Assembly (NCBI GenBank): GCA_945952045.1
Contig: CAMFHE010000004.1
Coordinates: 1 to 64,000 of the forward strand
DNA length: 64,000 nucleotides
Source: an uncultured Rhizobium sp.
GTDB lineage: Bacteria > Pseudomonadota > Alphaproteobacteria > Rhizobiales > Rhizobiaceae
Direction of reading: 5' to 3'
The notes beneath the pieces are model-generated. The model was not told the DNA's origin. It ran no database searches and saw only the letters and a program-made list of their open reading frames with translations. Numbering within the stretch: position 1 is the first letter of the stretch; every line of letters begins with the position of its first letter. This document shows, piece after piece, positions 43,855-53,420 of the stretch. The position numbers were made by a program, and so were the translations under genes.

Positions 43855-45045
43855 GTGAACGGGATAGAAACGGCAATCAGAAATGCCCTCGACAAGAGCG
43901 ACCGCAGCGATCCCGATGCGCGCGCCCGCATCTATCGTTCGGCCCGCAATGCCGTCGATGTCGGCCTGCGCAAGCAGGGCGTCACCGATCCCGACGTCAT
44001 CGCCGCCCAACACGACTATCTCGAAAAGCTGATCGAAGGCATCGAGGCGGGCGAGCGCAATGCCGCCGTCATCGAAGCGGTGACGCCGGCCACGGAAGCC
44101 GGCCGCCTCGACCTTGCTCCCGGCGCGACGCCAAAAGCACCGCCGGTCGCGGCGGCGCCCTCGCTGGACATGCCGGCCGATCCGGCGCGCAGCGCCCCCG
44201 GCGCCGGTGCGGGCGATCTCGGCAGCCTCGGCGCCGAACGTCTCGACATGCGCCGCTCGGCGCCCACGCGCGGGCGAATCGAGCCCGAGATCGACGACAC
44301 GCCCGTTGCCCCCGCCCTGAAGGCGGAGCCGCAGGAAAAACCGCGCAAACGCAAGGCGGACAAGGCCGAAAAAAAGGCCGAAAAGCCGCAGAAACCGAAA
44401 AAGCGGCGCGGCGCCGGCATCATCGCCTCGCTCTTGATCTACGGGCTGTTGCTGGCGGCGCTGGGCGGCGGCGGCTGGTGGCTCAGCCGATCCGGCCTGA
44501 TCGACCAGGCGCGCGCCCTGATGGACGGCACGGCGGCGCCCCGCCCGGCGCCCGCGCCGACCGACGGTTCGCAATTCCGCGGCCTTCGCACTCTCGATCC
44601 GCGCAACGGCTTTGGCGAGGACTGGCTGGAGGTGCTGAACCCCAAACAGGTGGAGCGCATCAAGGGCGGCGGCGCCGAGGCGGTTTCGACCAATGAAGGC
44701 CCGGCAATCCGCGTGCTGTCGGAAGGCGGCGAGGATTCGGCGCTGGAAATTCCGGTTTCGACTTTGCAGGCCATGGCCGGGAAGTCCTCGACCATCGCCA
44801 TCACCCTGCAGTCCAGCGGCGAAAAGCCGGTGCAGATCGCGATCGAATGCGGTTTCGGCACCCTGGGCGGCTGCGGCCGCCATCGCTTCAACGTCACGCA
44901 TGACAAGATGGATATCCTGCTGCATGTCGTCTTCGATCGCAACGCGACGCCGGACAAGCCCGGCCGGCTGCTGATCGATCCCGATCTGTCGTCGGGCGGC
45001 GGCGGCATCGATCTCTTCGCGGTGCGCATCCTGCCCGGGCAATAA
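43855..45045 (+). CDS. Membrane-anchored hypothetical protein with a long charged N-terminal region
   Basis: I do not recognise a named family for this 396-aa protein. It has an N-terminal helical region (about 1-75), a proline/alanine-rich stretch, a lysine-rich run near 160-186, one transmembrane segment (about 187-211), and a C-terminal domain with cysteines in IECGFGTLGGCGRHRF. A GTG start is chosen because GAAGGAC precedes it. It faces ppk2, which is encoded on the other strand 69 nt away. The C-terminal domain is predicted to be periplasmic, which is a sequence-only inference. Confidence 0.75.
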   Translation: MNGIETAIRNALDKSDRSDPDARARIYRSARNAVDVGLRKQGVTDPDVIAAQHDYLEKLIEGIEAGERNAAVIEAVTPATEAGRLDLAPGATPKAPPVAAAPSLDMPADPARSAPGAGAGDLGSLGAERLDMRRSAPTRGRIEPEIDDTPVAPALKAEPQEKPRKRKADKAEKKAEKPQKPKKRRGAGIIASLLIYGLLLAALGGGGWWLSRSGLIDQARALMDGTAAPRPAPAPTDGSQFRGLRTLDPRNGFGEDWLEVLNPKQVERIKGGGAEAVSTNEGPAIRVLSEGGEDSALEIPVSTLQAMAGKSSTIAITLQSSGEKPVQIAIECGFGTLGGCGRHRFNVTHDKMDILLHVVFDRNATPDKPGRLLIDPDLSSGGGGIDLFAVRILPGQ

Positions 45046-45114
45046 GCCACCGACGCCTCACGCAAACGGGGCGCTCTTGGCAAGCGCCCCATCAAAGCAG
45101 GTTGCAAACACGCC

Positions 45115-45996
45115 CTACTTGAGGATCTTCGGCCCCTGGCCGAGGATCTTGTCGTCGATTTCGCCGATGGCGTCCTTGTCCTTGCCGTCATAATCGAGCG
45201 TGTGCAGGATATGGCGCACGAGGTTCAGCCGGGCGCGACGCTTGTCGTTGGCGAGGATGACCGTCCAGGGCGCGGCGTCCGTATGGGTTTCCTTCAGCAT
45301 CCGGTCGCGCTTTTCGGTATAGTCGTCCCATTTCTTCAGCGCCGCGATATCCATCGGCGACAGTTTCCATACTTTCAGCGGATCGTGCCGCCGGTCGTGG
45401 AAGCGCTTGAGTTGCATTTCGCGGCCGAGATCCAGCCAGAATTTGAAGAAATGGATGTCGTCCTGAACGATCATCTTCTCGAAACGCGGCACCTGCTTCA
45501 TAAACAGGTCGTATTCCTCCGGCGTGCAGAAGCCCATGACCGGCTCGACGCCGGCGCGGTTGTACCACGAACGGTCGAACAGCACGAATTCGCCGCTGGT
45601 CGGGAAATGCGAGACGTAGCGCTGGAAATACCATTGGCCGTGCTCGGTCTCGGTCGGCTTGGTCAGCGCCACGATGCGCGCCGTGCGCGGGTTCATGTTG
45701 GCGCGGGTGGCCGAGATCGCCCCGCCCTTGCCGGCGGCGTCGCGCCCCTCGAACACCGCCATGATGCGCTTGCCGGTCGCCTGCTGCCAGAACTGAACCT
45801 TGACAAGCTCGATCTGCAGCTTCTTCAGGTCGTCGGAATATTCGTCCTCGTCGAGCTTCTTCTTGTAGGGGTAACCACCCGATTGCAGGGCCGCCTCGTC
45901 GATCCATTTGGGCAGCACGGGATCGTCGACATTGAACGTCCGTGTATCGTCCCCGAATTTCAACTCGACCGTGCGATCCTGTGTCTCGTCCGCCAT
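45115..45996 (-). CDS. ppk2: Polyphosphate kinase 2
   Basis: This 293-aa PPK2 family kinase uses polyphosphate to phosphorylate nucleotides. Walker A is GRDAAGKGG (84-92), Walker [11 protein letters not shown] follows (about 135-144), and the lid region carries the family arginines. I choose MADETQ as start because GGGAG lies 6 nt before that ATG, whereas a start two codons earlier would abut it. It is divergent from phoR, as in Sinorhizobium, so polyphosphate use sits beside phosphate sensing. Confidence 0.92.
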   Translation of the reverse strand: MADETQDRTVELKFGDDTRTFNVDDPVLPKWIDEAALQSGGYPYKKKLDEDEYSDDLKKLQIELVKVQFWQQATGKRIMAVFEGRDAAGKGGAISATRANMNPRTARIVALTKPTETEHGQWYFQRYVSHFPTSGEFVLFDRSWYNRAGVEPVMGFCTPEEYDLFMKQVPRFEKMIVQDDIHFFKFWLDLGREMQLKRFHDRRHDPLKVWKLSPMDIAALKKWDDYTEKRDRMLKETHTDAAPWTVILANDKRRARLNLVRHILHTLDYDGKDKDAIGEIDDKILGQGPKILK

Positions 45997-46146
45997 GGAC
46001 ATCTCCCGAACTGTTTGCAATCCTGTCGTCAATGGTGGAGGAGGCCATATCCGGGCGTCGATTACAAGCGCTTCGCGATGCCGCGGGTTGCATCGTTTTG
46101 TCATCGAATCCGGGTAAGAACGATATCCACCCCAGGCAGGCGTATC

Positions 46147-47424
46147 ATGACGGCAATGGACGAATCGACAATGCAGGCACAACCGCTGCGGCGCCTCCTG
46201 GCGCGGCTGGGGCAGGAATGGCCTGTGCTGGCGACATCGACGGCCATCGCCATCGTCGCGCTGATTTCCGGCGGCGATCGCGTGGCGGTGATCGGGCTTT
46301 GGGCGCTGATGGCGCTGGTGACGCTGCTGCGCCGGCCGGCGCGCATCGTCGTCGAGCGGCCGGTCGCCATGCCCTTGTCGGCGCAACCCTCGCCGCAGGC
46401 TTCGCTGCGCGCCGTCTCGGCGGCGCTGGGCGGGCTGGATGCGCCGGTTTTCGTGCTCAATCGCGAGGAACAGATCCTGTTCCAGAACGGCGCCGCAGAG
46501 CAGGCCTTTGGCGGCGTGCCGGAAGGCGTCCATATCAGCGCCCGGCTGCGCGCGCCGGCCGTGCTCGACAAGGTCGGCGACACCATCGCCACTGGCCGGC
46601 CAAACCGGTTCGAACTGTCGGAGCGCCTTCCCTCCGAGCGGGTCTACGGCGTGCTGATCGCCCCGGTCGAAATGCCCTATGGCGATGGCGGGCGCGAAAC
46701 GGTCTACATGCTGTCTTTCCGCGATCTCTCGGAATCGCGCCGCATCGACCGGATGCGCACCGATTTCGTCGCCAATGCCAGCCATGAGCTGCGCACGCCG
46801 CTCGCCTCGCTGCGCGGCTTCATCGAGACCATGCAGGGGCCGGCCCGCAACGACGAGAAGGCGCGCGAGCGTTTTCTGGCCATCATGCTGGAACAGGCGA
46901 CCCGCATGAGCCGCCTCGTCGATGATCTCCTGTCGCTGTCGCGGCTGGAGTTGAAGGCGCATCAGGCCCCGGCGCAGACGGTCGATCTGGTGCCGCTGCT
47001 CGGGCACGTGCGCGATGCGCTTCTGCCGCTGGCCGAGGAACTCGACGTCGAGATCGCGCTGCACCTGCCCGATGGCGCGGCCGAGGTCGAAGGCGACCGC
47101 GACGAACTGGTGCAGGTCTTCGAAAACCTGATGGAGAATGCCTGCAAATACGGCCAGGAAGGCAAGACTGTCGATGTGACCTTGACCGGCGGCGAAGGCC
47201 GGCCGGTGGAGGTGACGGTCAGCGATCGCGGCCCCGGCATCGCCGCCGAGCATGTGCCGCGCCTGACGGAGCGCTTCTATCGCGTCAATGTCGAGGCCAG
47301 CCGCTCGAAGAAAGGCACCGGCCTCGGCCTTGCCATCGTCAAGCATATTCTCACGCGCCACAGGGCAAGGCTCGTCGTGCGCTCCCAGCTCGGCAAGGGT
47401 ACGGACTTCACCGTCCGCTTTTGA
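46147..47424 (+). CDS. phoR: Phosphate regulon sensor histidine kinase
   Basis: This 425-aa kinase has one or two N-terminal transmembrane segments (about 26-62) and a PAS-like domain (about 90-195). A HisKA domain follows with H213 in NASHELRTP, then the ATPase motifs [10 protein letters not shown] (N), DRGPGI (G1) and GTGLGLAIV (G2). It phosphorylates PhoB when phosphate is low, with PstSCAB-PhoU providing the signal. It lies upstream of pstS in the rhizobial phoR-pstSCAB-phoUB order. Confidence 0.92.
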   Translation: MTAMDESTMQAQPLRRLLARLGQEWPVLATSTAIAIVALISGGDRVAVIGLWALMALVTLLRRPARIVVERPVAMPLSAQPSPQASLRAVSAALGGLDAPVFVLNREEQILFQNGAAEQAFGGVPEGVHISARLRAPAVLDKVGDTIATGRPNRFELSERLPSERVYGVLIAPVEMPYGDGGRETVYMLSFRDLSESRRIDRMRTDFVANASHELRTPLASLRGFIETMQGPARNDEKARERFLAIMLEQATRMSRLVDDLLSLSRLELKAHQAPAQTVDLVPLLGHVRDALLPLAEELDVEIALHLPDGAAEVEGDRDELVQVFENLMENACKYGQEGKTVDVTLTGGEGRPVEVTVSDRGPGIAAEHVPRLTERFYRVNVEASRSKKGTGLGLAIVKHILTRHRARLVVRSQLGKGTDFTVRF

Positions 47425-47520
47425 CAGGGCCTGCCTTTCGGCACGCTCCCCTCTTTGACATGAAAGGGCGCCGCGGAACCGGCGTCTAAAATTTTTATTG
47501 TTAAATTACAATCACTTGTC

Positions 47521-47549
47521 CTGTCATAAATGTTTCACCGAACTGACAT
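47521..47549 (+). promoter_or_regulatory. Pho box upstream of pstS
   Basis: Three 7-nt direct repeats, CTGTCAT, GTTTCAC and CTGACAT, are separated by 4-nt AT-rich spacers (11-nt period). This matches the PhoB-binding Pho box consensus. It lies about 115 nt before the pstS start and would activate the pst operon when phosphate is limiting. Confidence 0.85.
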
Positions 47550-47608
47550 AAAACAGCGGGCATACGAGGTCTAAAGAGAGGCCAGCGAAGGCAGGCGCTG
47601 CCGGCCTC

Positions 47609-47626
47609 GTGACACAAAAGTTTCAC
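47609..47626 (+). promoter_or_regulatory. Second Pho-box-like repeat pair
   Basis: GTGACAC and GTTTCAC are spaced by four A with the same 11-nt period, 39 nt before the pstS start. It has only two units and is less perfect, and it lies close enough to the start to be in the transcribed leader. It may be a weaker PhoB site. Confidence 0.45.
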
Positions 47627-47664
47627 TTATGCCCCCAACTCATGCCCATGACGGGAGATCTTTC

Positions 47665-48699
47665 ATGAACGTTCTCAAGCTTTCCGCCGCGGCCCTGGTT
47701 GCCTCCGTGGCTTTCGCTGGCGCCGCTTCCGCCCGCGACCAGATCCAGGTCGCCGGCTCCTCGACGGTTCTGCCTTACGCCAAGATCGTCGCCGAAAGCT
47801 TCGGCGAGACCTTCAGCCAGTTCAAGACCCCGGTCGTCGAGTCGGGCGGCACGGGCGCCGGCCTCAAGGAATTCTGCAAGGGCGTCGGCCCTGACACCAT
47901 CGACGTTGCCAATGCCTCGCGCAAGATCAACGAAAAGGAACTGGAAGCCTGCAAAGCAGCAGGCGTCACCGACATCCAGGAAGTCAAGATCGGTTATGAC
48001 GGCATCGTCTTCGCAACCGACGCCGGCAATGCCGACCTGAAGCTCGTTCCGACGGACCTCTACAAGGCGCTCGCCGCCAAGGTCGTCGTCGACGGCAAGC
48101 TCGTCGACAACCCCTACAAGAAGTGGTCGGAAGTCAACCCGTCGCTGCCGAACGTCGAAATCGCCGCCTACATCCCGGGCGAAAAGCACGGCACGCGCGA
48201 AGTTTTCGAACAGAAGGTTCTGGAAGCCGGCTGCAAGGACTCTGGCGCTCTCGACGTCATCAAGGCTGCCATCAAGGAAAAGGCTGACCAGACCAAGGCT
48301 TGCGTCGGCGTTCGCAAGGACGGCCTCGCAGTCGACATCGACGGCGACTATTCCGAAACGCTGGCCCGCATCGGCGCCAACAAGAACGGCATCGGCGTCT
48401 TCGGCCTGTCCTTCTTCGAAAACAACGCCGACAAGCTGAAGGTCGCCACCGTCAGCGGCATCGTTCCCTCGGCTGCGACCATTGCCGACGGCACCTACCC
48501 GGTTTCGCGTCCGCTGTTCTTCTACGTCAAGAAGGCTCACCTCGGCGTCATCGCCGGCCTGAAGGAGTACGTCAACTTCTTCGTCGCCGACCAGATGATC
48601 GGCCCTGACAGCCCGCTCGTCGAATACGGCCTCGTTGCCGCTCCGGATGCCGAGCGCGAAGCGATCCGCAAGTCGATCGAAGAAGGCAAGACCATCTAA
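47665..48699 (+). CDS. pstS: Phosphate ABC transporter substrate-binding protein
   Basis: This 344-aa periplasmic phosphate-binding protein has a signal peptide ending near GAASA-RDQI. It then shows the PstS motifs VAGSSTVLPYAK, ESGGTGAGLKEFC, DVANASR and GYDGIVFA. GGGAGA sets the start, and an in-frame ATG 12 codons upstream is rejected. It is followed by a strong terminator hairpin before pstC, which should give more PstS than PstC. Confidence 0.95.
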   Translation: MNVLKLSAAALVASVAFAGAASARDQIQVAGSSTVLPYAKIVAESFGETFSQFKTPVVESGGTGAGLKEFCKGVGPDTIDVANASRKINEKELEACKAAGVTDIQEVKIGYDGIVFATDAGNADLKLVPTDLYKALAAKVVVDGKLVDNPYKKWSEVNPSLPNVEIAAYIPGEKHGTREVFEQKVLEAGCKDSGALDVIKAAIKEKADQTKACVGVRKDGLAVDIDGDYSETLARIGANKNGIGVFGLSFFENNADKLKVATVSGIVPSAATIADGTYPVSRPLFFYVKKAHLGVIAGLKEYVNFFVADQMIGPDSPLVEYGLVAAPDAEREAIRKSIEEGKTI

Positions 48700-48712
48700 T
48701 CCTCCCAAGGAG

Positions 48713-48743
48713 CCGGCGCGGGCAACAGTCCGCGCCGGTTTTT
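48713..48743 (+). terminator. Terminator/attenuator between pstS and pstC
   Basis: A 9-bp GC stem (CCGGCGCGG with CCGCGCCGG) with an 8-nt loop is followed by five T. It lies just after pstS. Since pstC-A-B-phoU-phoB follow on the same strand, partial read-through could raise the PstS to channel ratio. Confidence 0.8.
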
Positions 48744-48780
48744 CCGCTTGCTGCACAATTCCTCAGACCGGGGATGATTG

Positions 48781-48881
48781 AGCGTTTGTCCGGAAAAGTG
48801 GAAACCGGTTTTCCGAAAAGACAAACAAAAACAATGAACCTAGAACCTATCTGGTTCTTTGGGAACCAGATAGGTTCTAGG
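48781..48881 (-). repeat. Rhizobial intergenic repeat, copy 2, with a large palindrome
   Basis: The element opens with AGCGTTTGTCCGGAAAAGTG and ends with a perfect 19-bp palindrome (48839-48857 with 48863-48881, five-nt loop). Its reverse complement matches the element at 14219-14312 with scattered differences. It fills most of the pstS-pstC spacer and would fold into a stable hairpin in the transcript. Confidence 0.7.
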
Positions 48882-48958
48882 AATTCTGCAGTCAATTCAT
48901 TTTGTCGCTGCGTCCTTCGCCGTCCGATCCGCGGCGCCGGCGCCGCCAGGGGAAGCGA

Positions 48959-50440
48959 ATGAGCACGTCTCTGATCCTGATACTATTGTTGATTATCGGC
49001 GCGGGGGCCTATGTCCTGGCCGCGTCGCGCGCCACCCGGCTTTCCGGCGGCAAGCTTTCCAACCTGCACTCGCGCCCGGGTTACTACGGCGCCTATGCCG
49101 CCATCTGGGCCATCCTGCCGGCGGCGCTCGTCCTCGCCGTCTGGCTGATCGTCAGCCCGATGCTGATCGAAAGCGCCGTTCGCGGCGGTTTCCCGGAAGA
49201 GGTCAAGGCTCAGCCGATCGCCGAGCAGAACCTCAATTACGGCGTGATCTCCGCCATCGCCCGCGGCCTGCCGCTGCTGTCGGCTGAGGATGCCGCCGGC
49301 ATCGCGTCCGGTTCGGTCGACGTTCGCGCCAAGCTCGCCGAAAAGGGCGTTCCGCTGGCCAGCGACGTCAAGCCCTACATGCTCGACCGCGCCAATGCGC
49401 TGATGACCAAGACGGCCACCAGCCGCCTGTTCATGACCGTCGTCGTCGGCCTGCTGGCACTTGGCGGCGCAGCCTTTGCGTTTCGCGCCATCGCCCCGCG
49501 CTTCCGCGCCAGAAACCGGGTGGAACGCGTCATTCTCTGGAGCCTGCTCGCAGCCTCCTCCATCGCCATCCTGACCACGGTCGGCATCGTCCTGTCGATG
49601 CTCACGGAAGCGGCGCATTTCTTCAAGGAAATCCCGGCCTGGGAATTCTTCTTCGGCACGGTCTGGGATCCGCGCTTTGCCGGCGCAGGCTCCGCCTCGG
49701 AAGGCCAGTTCGGCCTGATCCCGCTGCTGGCCGGCACGCTCTATATCGGCTTCGTCGCCATGCTGGTGGCGGTTCCGGTCGGCCTGTTCGCCGCCATCTA
49801 CATGGCCGAATACGCCTCGCCGAAGGTTCGCTCGCTCGCCAAGCCGCTGCTGGAAGTTCTGGCCGGCATCCCGACCATCGTCTACGGCTTCTTTGCGCTC
49901 ATCACCGTCGGCCCGTTCCTGCGCGACCTCTCCATGCAGGTCAACGGCCTGCTGACCGGCAACTATACCAACTTCATCCAGGCACAGAGCGTTCTGACCG
50001 CCGGCATCGTCATGGGCATCATGCTGATCCCCTACGTCTCCTCGCTGTCGGACGACATCATCACCGCCGTGCCTCGGGCGCTGCGTGACGGTTCGCTCGG
50101 CCTCGGCGCCACGCGCTCCGAGACGATCAAGCGGGTGGTTCTGCCCGCCGCCCTGCCCGGCATCGTCGGCGCGCTGCTGATGACCGCGTCCCGCGCCATC
50201 GGCGAAACCATGATCGTGGTTCTTGCCGCCGGCGTCGCCGCCCGCATGCAGATCAATCCCTTCGAGCCGATGACGACGGTGACGGTCAAGATCGTCAACC
50301 AGCTGACCGGCGACCTGGAATTCACCTCGCCGCAGACGCTGGTGGCCTTCGCGCTCGGCATCACGCTCTTCGCGATCACGCTCTGCCTCAACATCTACGC
50401 GCTCTACATCGTTCGCAAATATCGGGAGCAGTACGAATGA
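48959..50440 (+). CDS. pstC: Phosphate ABC transporter permease PstC
   Basis: This 493-aa permease has N-terminal membrane segments and an extended central region, then the binding-protein-dependent transport domain with LAGIPTIVYGFFALI and LRDGSLGLGATRSETIK (the EAA loop). It is longer than the approximately 320-aa E. coli PstC, as is usual in rhizobia. The chosen ATG follows GGGGAAG, and the upstream in-frame reading is arginine-rich and unsupported. It overlaps pstA by ATGA. Confidence 0.92.
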   Translation: MSTSLILILLLIIGAGAYVLAASRATRLSGGKLSNLHSRPGYYGAYAAIWAILPAALVLAVWLIVSPMLIESAVRGGFPEEVKAQPIAEQNLNYGVISAIARGLPLLSAEDAAGIASGSVDVRAKLAEKGVPLASDVKPYMLDRANALMTKTATSRLFMTVVVGLLALGGAAFAFRAIAPRFRARNRVERVILWSLLAASSIAILTTVGIVLSMLTEAAHFFKEIPAWEFFFGTVWDPRFAGAGSASEGQFGLIPLLAGTLYIGFVAMLVAVPVGLFAAIYMAEYASPKVRSLAKPLLEVLAGIPTIVYGFFALITVGPFLRDLSMQVNGLLTGNYTNFIQAQSVLTAGIVMGIMLIPYVSSLSDDIITAVPRALRDGSLGLGATRSETIKRVVLPAALPGIVGALLMTASRAIGETMIVVLAAGVAARMQINPFEPMTTVTVKIVNQLTGDLEFTSPQTLVAFALGITLFAITLCLNIYALYIVRKYREQYE

Positions 50441-51759
50441 CCAACGCCATCTCTCCCGCAGACGCCACCGTCATCTCCCGGGCGCCCGCCCGCCGCGATA
50501 TCGGCATCAAGCGCCGCTACGCCGCAGAACGCCGCTTCCGCGCCTATGGCATCGCGGCGCTGTCCTTCGGCATCATCTTCCTGTTCCTGCTGCTGTCCAC
50601 CGTGGTCCGCAACGGCTACACCGCCTTCCAGCAGACCGCGATCACCGTTCCGATCGAATTCACCGAGAAGGTGATCGACCCGAACAACAAGCGCGCCACC
50701 GACCCCTCGGTGCTGATCGCCGCCAACTACGCCAACCTTGTCCGTGACGGAATCGTCAAGGCGCTCGGCGTCGATGCCGCCAACAAACCGATGGTGCGCG
50801 AAGCCAACGCCATGCTCTCCAAGGGCGCGCCCATCCAGCTGCGCGACATGGTCGTCGCCGATCCGAGCCTGATCGGCAAGACGGTCACCGTCAGCTTCCT
50901 CGCCGACGCCCAGATCGACTCGGCCAACAAGGGCCAGATCGACCTGACCGTGCCGGAAACCAACCGCAAGGTCTCCGACCGCCAGGTCGGCTGGATGCAG
51001 CAGCTCACCTCCTCGGGGGCGATGGCCAAGCAGTTCAACACCGGCCTGTTCACCTCCGGCAACTCCTCGCGCCCCGAAGCCGCCGGCCTCGGCGTCGCGC
51101 TGGTCGGCTCGCTCTACCTGATGCTGATCGTTCTCGTCCTCTCCCTGCCGATCGGCGTCGCCGCCTCCATCTATCTGGAAGAGTTCGCGCCGAAGAACCG
51201 CCTGACCGACCTGATCGAGGTCAACATCAACAACCTCGCGGCCGTTCCCTCCATCGTCTACGGCCTGCTCGGCCTCGCCGTCTTCATCAACTTCGCCGGC
51301 CTGCCGCGCTCGGCGGCGCTGGTCGGCGGCCTGGTGCTGACGCTGATGACCCTGCCGACGATCATCATCGCCACCCGCGCCGCCCTTCGCGCCGTGCCGC
51401 CGTCGATCCGCGCCGCAGCCCTCGGTCTCGGCGCCTCGAAGATGCAGATGGTGTTCCACCATGTGCTGCCGCTCGCCATGCCGGGCATCCTGACCGGCAC
51501 CATCATCGGCCTTGCCCACGCGCTCGGCGAAACCGCGCCCCTGCTGCTCATCGGCATGGTCGCCTTCGTCGCCGACGTTCCCAGCACGCCGCTGGAACCG
51601 TCCACCGCCCTTCCCGTCCAGATCTACATGTGGGCGAACGAGGCAGAACGCGCTTTCGTCGAGCGCACCTCCGGCACCATCATCGTGCTCCTCGTTTTCC
51701 TGATCGTCATGAACCTCGGCGCCATTCTCTTGCGCCGCCGCTTCGAGCGCCGCTGGTAA
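50437..51759 (+). CDS. pstA: Phosphate ABC transporter permease PstA
   Basis: This 440-aa permease has an N-terminal extension with a transmembrane segment and a large loop. The transport domain follows with NNLAAVPSIVYGLLGLAVFI and the EAA loop around LGLGASKMQMVFHHVLPLAM. Its ATG overlaps the pstC stop, so the two permeases are translationally coupled. It forms the phosphate channel with PstC. Confidence 0.92.
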   Translation: MTNAISPADATVISRAPARRDIGIKRRYAAERRFRAYGIAALSFGIIFLFLLLSTVVRNGYTAFQQTAITVPIEFTEKVIDPNNKRATDPSVLIAANYANLVRDGIVKALGVDAANKPMVREANAMLSKGAPIQLRDMVVADPSLIGKTVTVSFLADAQIDSANKGQIDLTVPETNRKVSDRQVGWMQQLTSSGAMAKQFNTGLFTSGNSSRPEAAGLGVALVGSLYLMLIVLVLSLPIGVAASIYLEEFAPKNRLTDLIEVNINNLAAVPSIVYGLLGLAVFINFAGLPRSAALVGGLVLTLMTLPTIIIATRAALRAVPPSIRAAALGLGASKMQMVFHHVLPLAMPGILTGTIIGLAHALGETAPLLLIGMVAFVADVPSTPLEPSTALPVQIYMWANEAERAFVERTSGTIIVLLVFLIVMNLGAILLRRRFERRW

Positions 51760-51771
51760 GGAGCCACCGCC

Positions 51772-52587
51772 ATGAATATGTTGTCTGAAGTCGCAGTCGA
51801 GAAAGTATTGGAAAAGCCGATGAATATCGTTCCCCTGAAAATGGTCGGCAAGGACGTTTCCGTCTACTACGGCGACAAGCGCGCCCTTTACGACGTCAAT
51901 CTCGACGTCCGCGAAAACACGGTGACGGCGCTGATCGGCCCTTCCGGTTGCGGCAAGTCCACCTTCCTGCGTTCGCTCAACCGCATGAACGACACGATCG
52001 AGGGCTGCAAGGTCACCGGCCGCATCGCCCTTGACGGCGACGATATCTACGACCCCTCCATCGACGTGGTGGAACTGCGCGCCCGCGTCGGCATGGTGTT
52101 CCAGAAGCCGAACCCCTTCCCGAAGTCGATCTACGAAAACATCGCCTACGGCCCGAAGATCCACGGCCTCGCCCGCTCCAAGGCGGATTTCGACCAGATC
52201 GTCGAGGCAAGCCTGCAGCGCGCCGGCCTGTGGAACGAAGTCAAGGATCGCCTGCATGAAGGCGGCACCGGCCTGTCCGGCGGCCAGCAGCAGCGCCTGT
52301 GCATCGCCCGCGCCATCGCCGTCAGCCCCGAAGTCATCCTGATGGACGAGCCCTGCTCGGCCCTCGACCCGATCGCCACCGCAAAGGTCGAGGAACTGAT
52401 CCACGAGCTGCGCGCGAATTACACCATCGTCATCGTCACCCACTCGATGCAGCAGGCCGCCCGCGTCTCGCAGCGCACGGCGATGTTCCACCTCGGCCAT
52501 CTGGTCGAAGAGAACGACACCGACAAGATGTTCACCAATCCTGACGACCAGCGCACCCAGGATTACATCATGGGCCGCTTCGGCTGA
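51772..52587 (+). CDS. pstB: Phosphate ABC transporter ATPase
   Basis: This 271-aa ATPase has Walker [10 protein letters not shown], the PstB segment [15 protein letters not shown], signature LSGGQQQR, Walker [13 protein letters not shown] and the switch histidine in [14 protein letters not shown] precedes the ATG. It powers the PstCA channel and, with PhoU, inhibits PhoR when phosphate is sufficient. Confidence 0.95.
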   Translation: MNMLSEVAVEKVLEKPMNIVPLKMVGKDVSVYYGDKRALYDVNLDVRENTVTALIGPSGCGKSTFLRSLNRMNDTIEGCKVTGRIALDGDDIYDPSIDVVELRARVGMVFQKPNPFPKSIYENIAYGPKIHGLARSKADFDQIVEASLQRAGLWNEVKDRLHEGGTGLSGGQQQRLCIARAIAVSPEVILMDEPCSALDPIATAKVEELIHELRANYTIVIVTHSMQQAARVSQRTAMFHLGHLVEENDTDKMFTNPDDQRTQDYIMGRFG

Positions 52588-52619
52588 TCCTGGCGCAACG
52601 GTTCTCAAAGGAAACTCAC

Positions 52620-53333
52620 ATGGCATCCAACCACATCTATTCCGCCTACGATTCCGAGCTGAAGTTCCTGGCGCGGCGCATTTCCGAAATGGGCGGCCTC
52701 GCCGAGCAGATGGTCAGCGACGCCGTGCGCGCGCTGGTTCAGTCGGATTCGGCGCTCGCCCAGCGGGTCATTTCCGAAGACGCCATCCTCGACGCCGCCG
52801 AGCGCGAGATCGGCGACAAGGCGATCGTCATGATCGCCCGCCGCCAGCCGATGGCAGGCGACCTCCGTGAAATCATGGGGTCCATCCGCATCGCCGCCGA
52901 CCTCGAGCGCGTCGGCGATCTCGGCAAGAACACCGCCAAGCGCGTCATCGCCGTTCAGGGCTCGGGCGTCACCCGCAAGCTGGCGCGTGGCCTCGAACAC
53001 TTCTCCGAACTGGCGCTGATGCAGCTCAAGGAAGTGCTCGACGTCTACGTCAATCGCTCGGCCGAGAAGGCCCAGTCGATCCGCGAGCGCGACGAGGAAA
53101 TCGACGCGATGTACACCTCGCTGTTCCGCGAGCTTTTGACCTACATGATGGAAGATCCGCGCAACATCACAAGCTGCACGCATCTCCTGTTCTGCGCCAA
53201 GAACATCGAGCGTATCGGCGACCACGCCACCAACATCGCCGAGACCATCTACTACATGACCACGGGCGCCCAGCCCGAGGGCGAACGCCCGAAGGACGAC
53301 ACCGCCAACACGGTCGGCGCCGTCAACGAATAA
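52620..53333 (+). CDS. phoU: Phosphate signalling regulator PhoU
   Basis: This 237-aa all-helical protein has two PhoU repeats with the acidic/Arg motifs RRQPMAGDLREIMGSIRIAADLERVGD and the matching second copy around LLFCAKNIERIGDHATNIAE. These bind metal clusters and link PstB to PhoR. It is in the pst operon between pstB and phoB, as in rhizobia. Confidence 0.95.
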   Translation: MASNHIYSAYDSELKFLARRISEMGGLAEQMVSDAVRALVQSDSALAQRVISEDAILDAAEREIGDKAIVMIARRQPMAGDLREIMGSIRIAADLERVGDLGKNTAKRVIAVQGSGVTRKLARGLEHFSELALMQLKEVLDVYVNRSAEKAQSIRERDEEIDAMYTSLFRELLTYMMEDPRNITSCTHLLFCAKNIERIGDHATNIAETIYYMTTGAQPEGERPKDDTANTVGAVNE

Positions 53334-53420
53334 GGCGCCTCCCCTTTCGATTTGGACGCAGGAGCCCGCCGGCTTGCCCGGCCGGCTCCTGCCCATGATC
53401 CAGCAACGAGCCGGACGAAG

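Noticed and set aside
50404..52626. 740-aa minus-strand ORF over pstA-pstB
   Set aside because: Antisense shadow; pstA and pstB are unmistakable on the plus strand.
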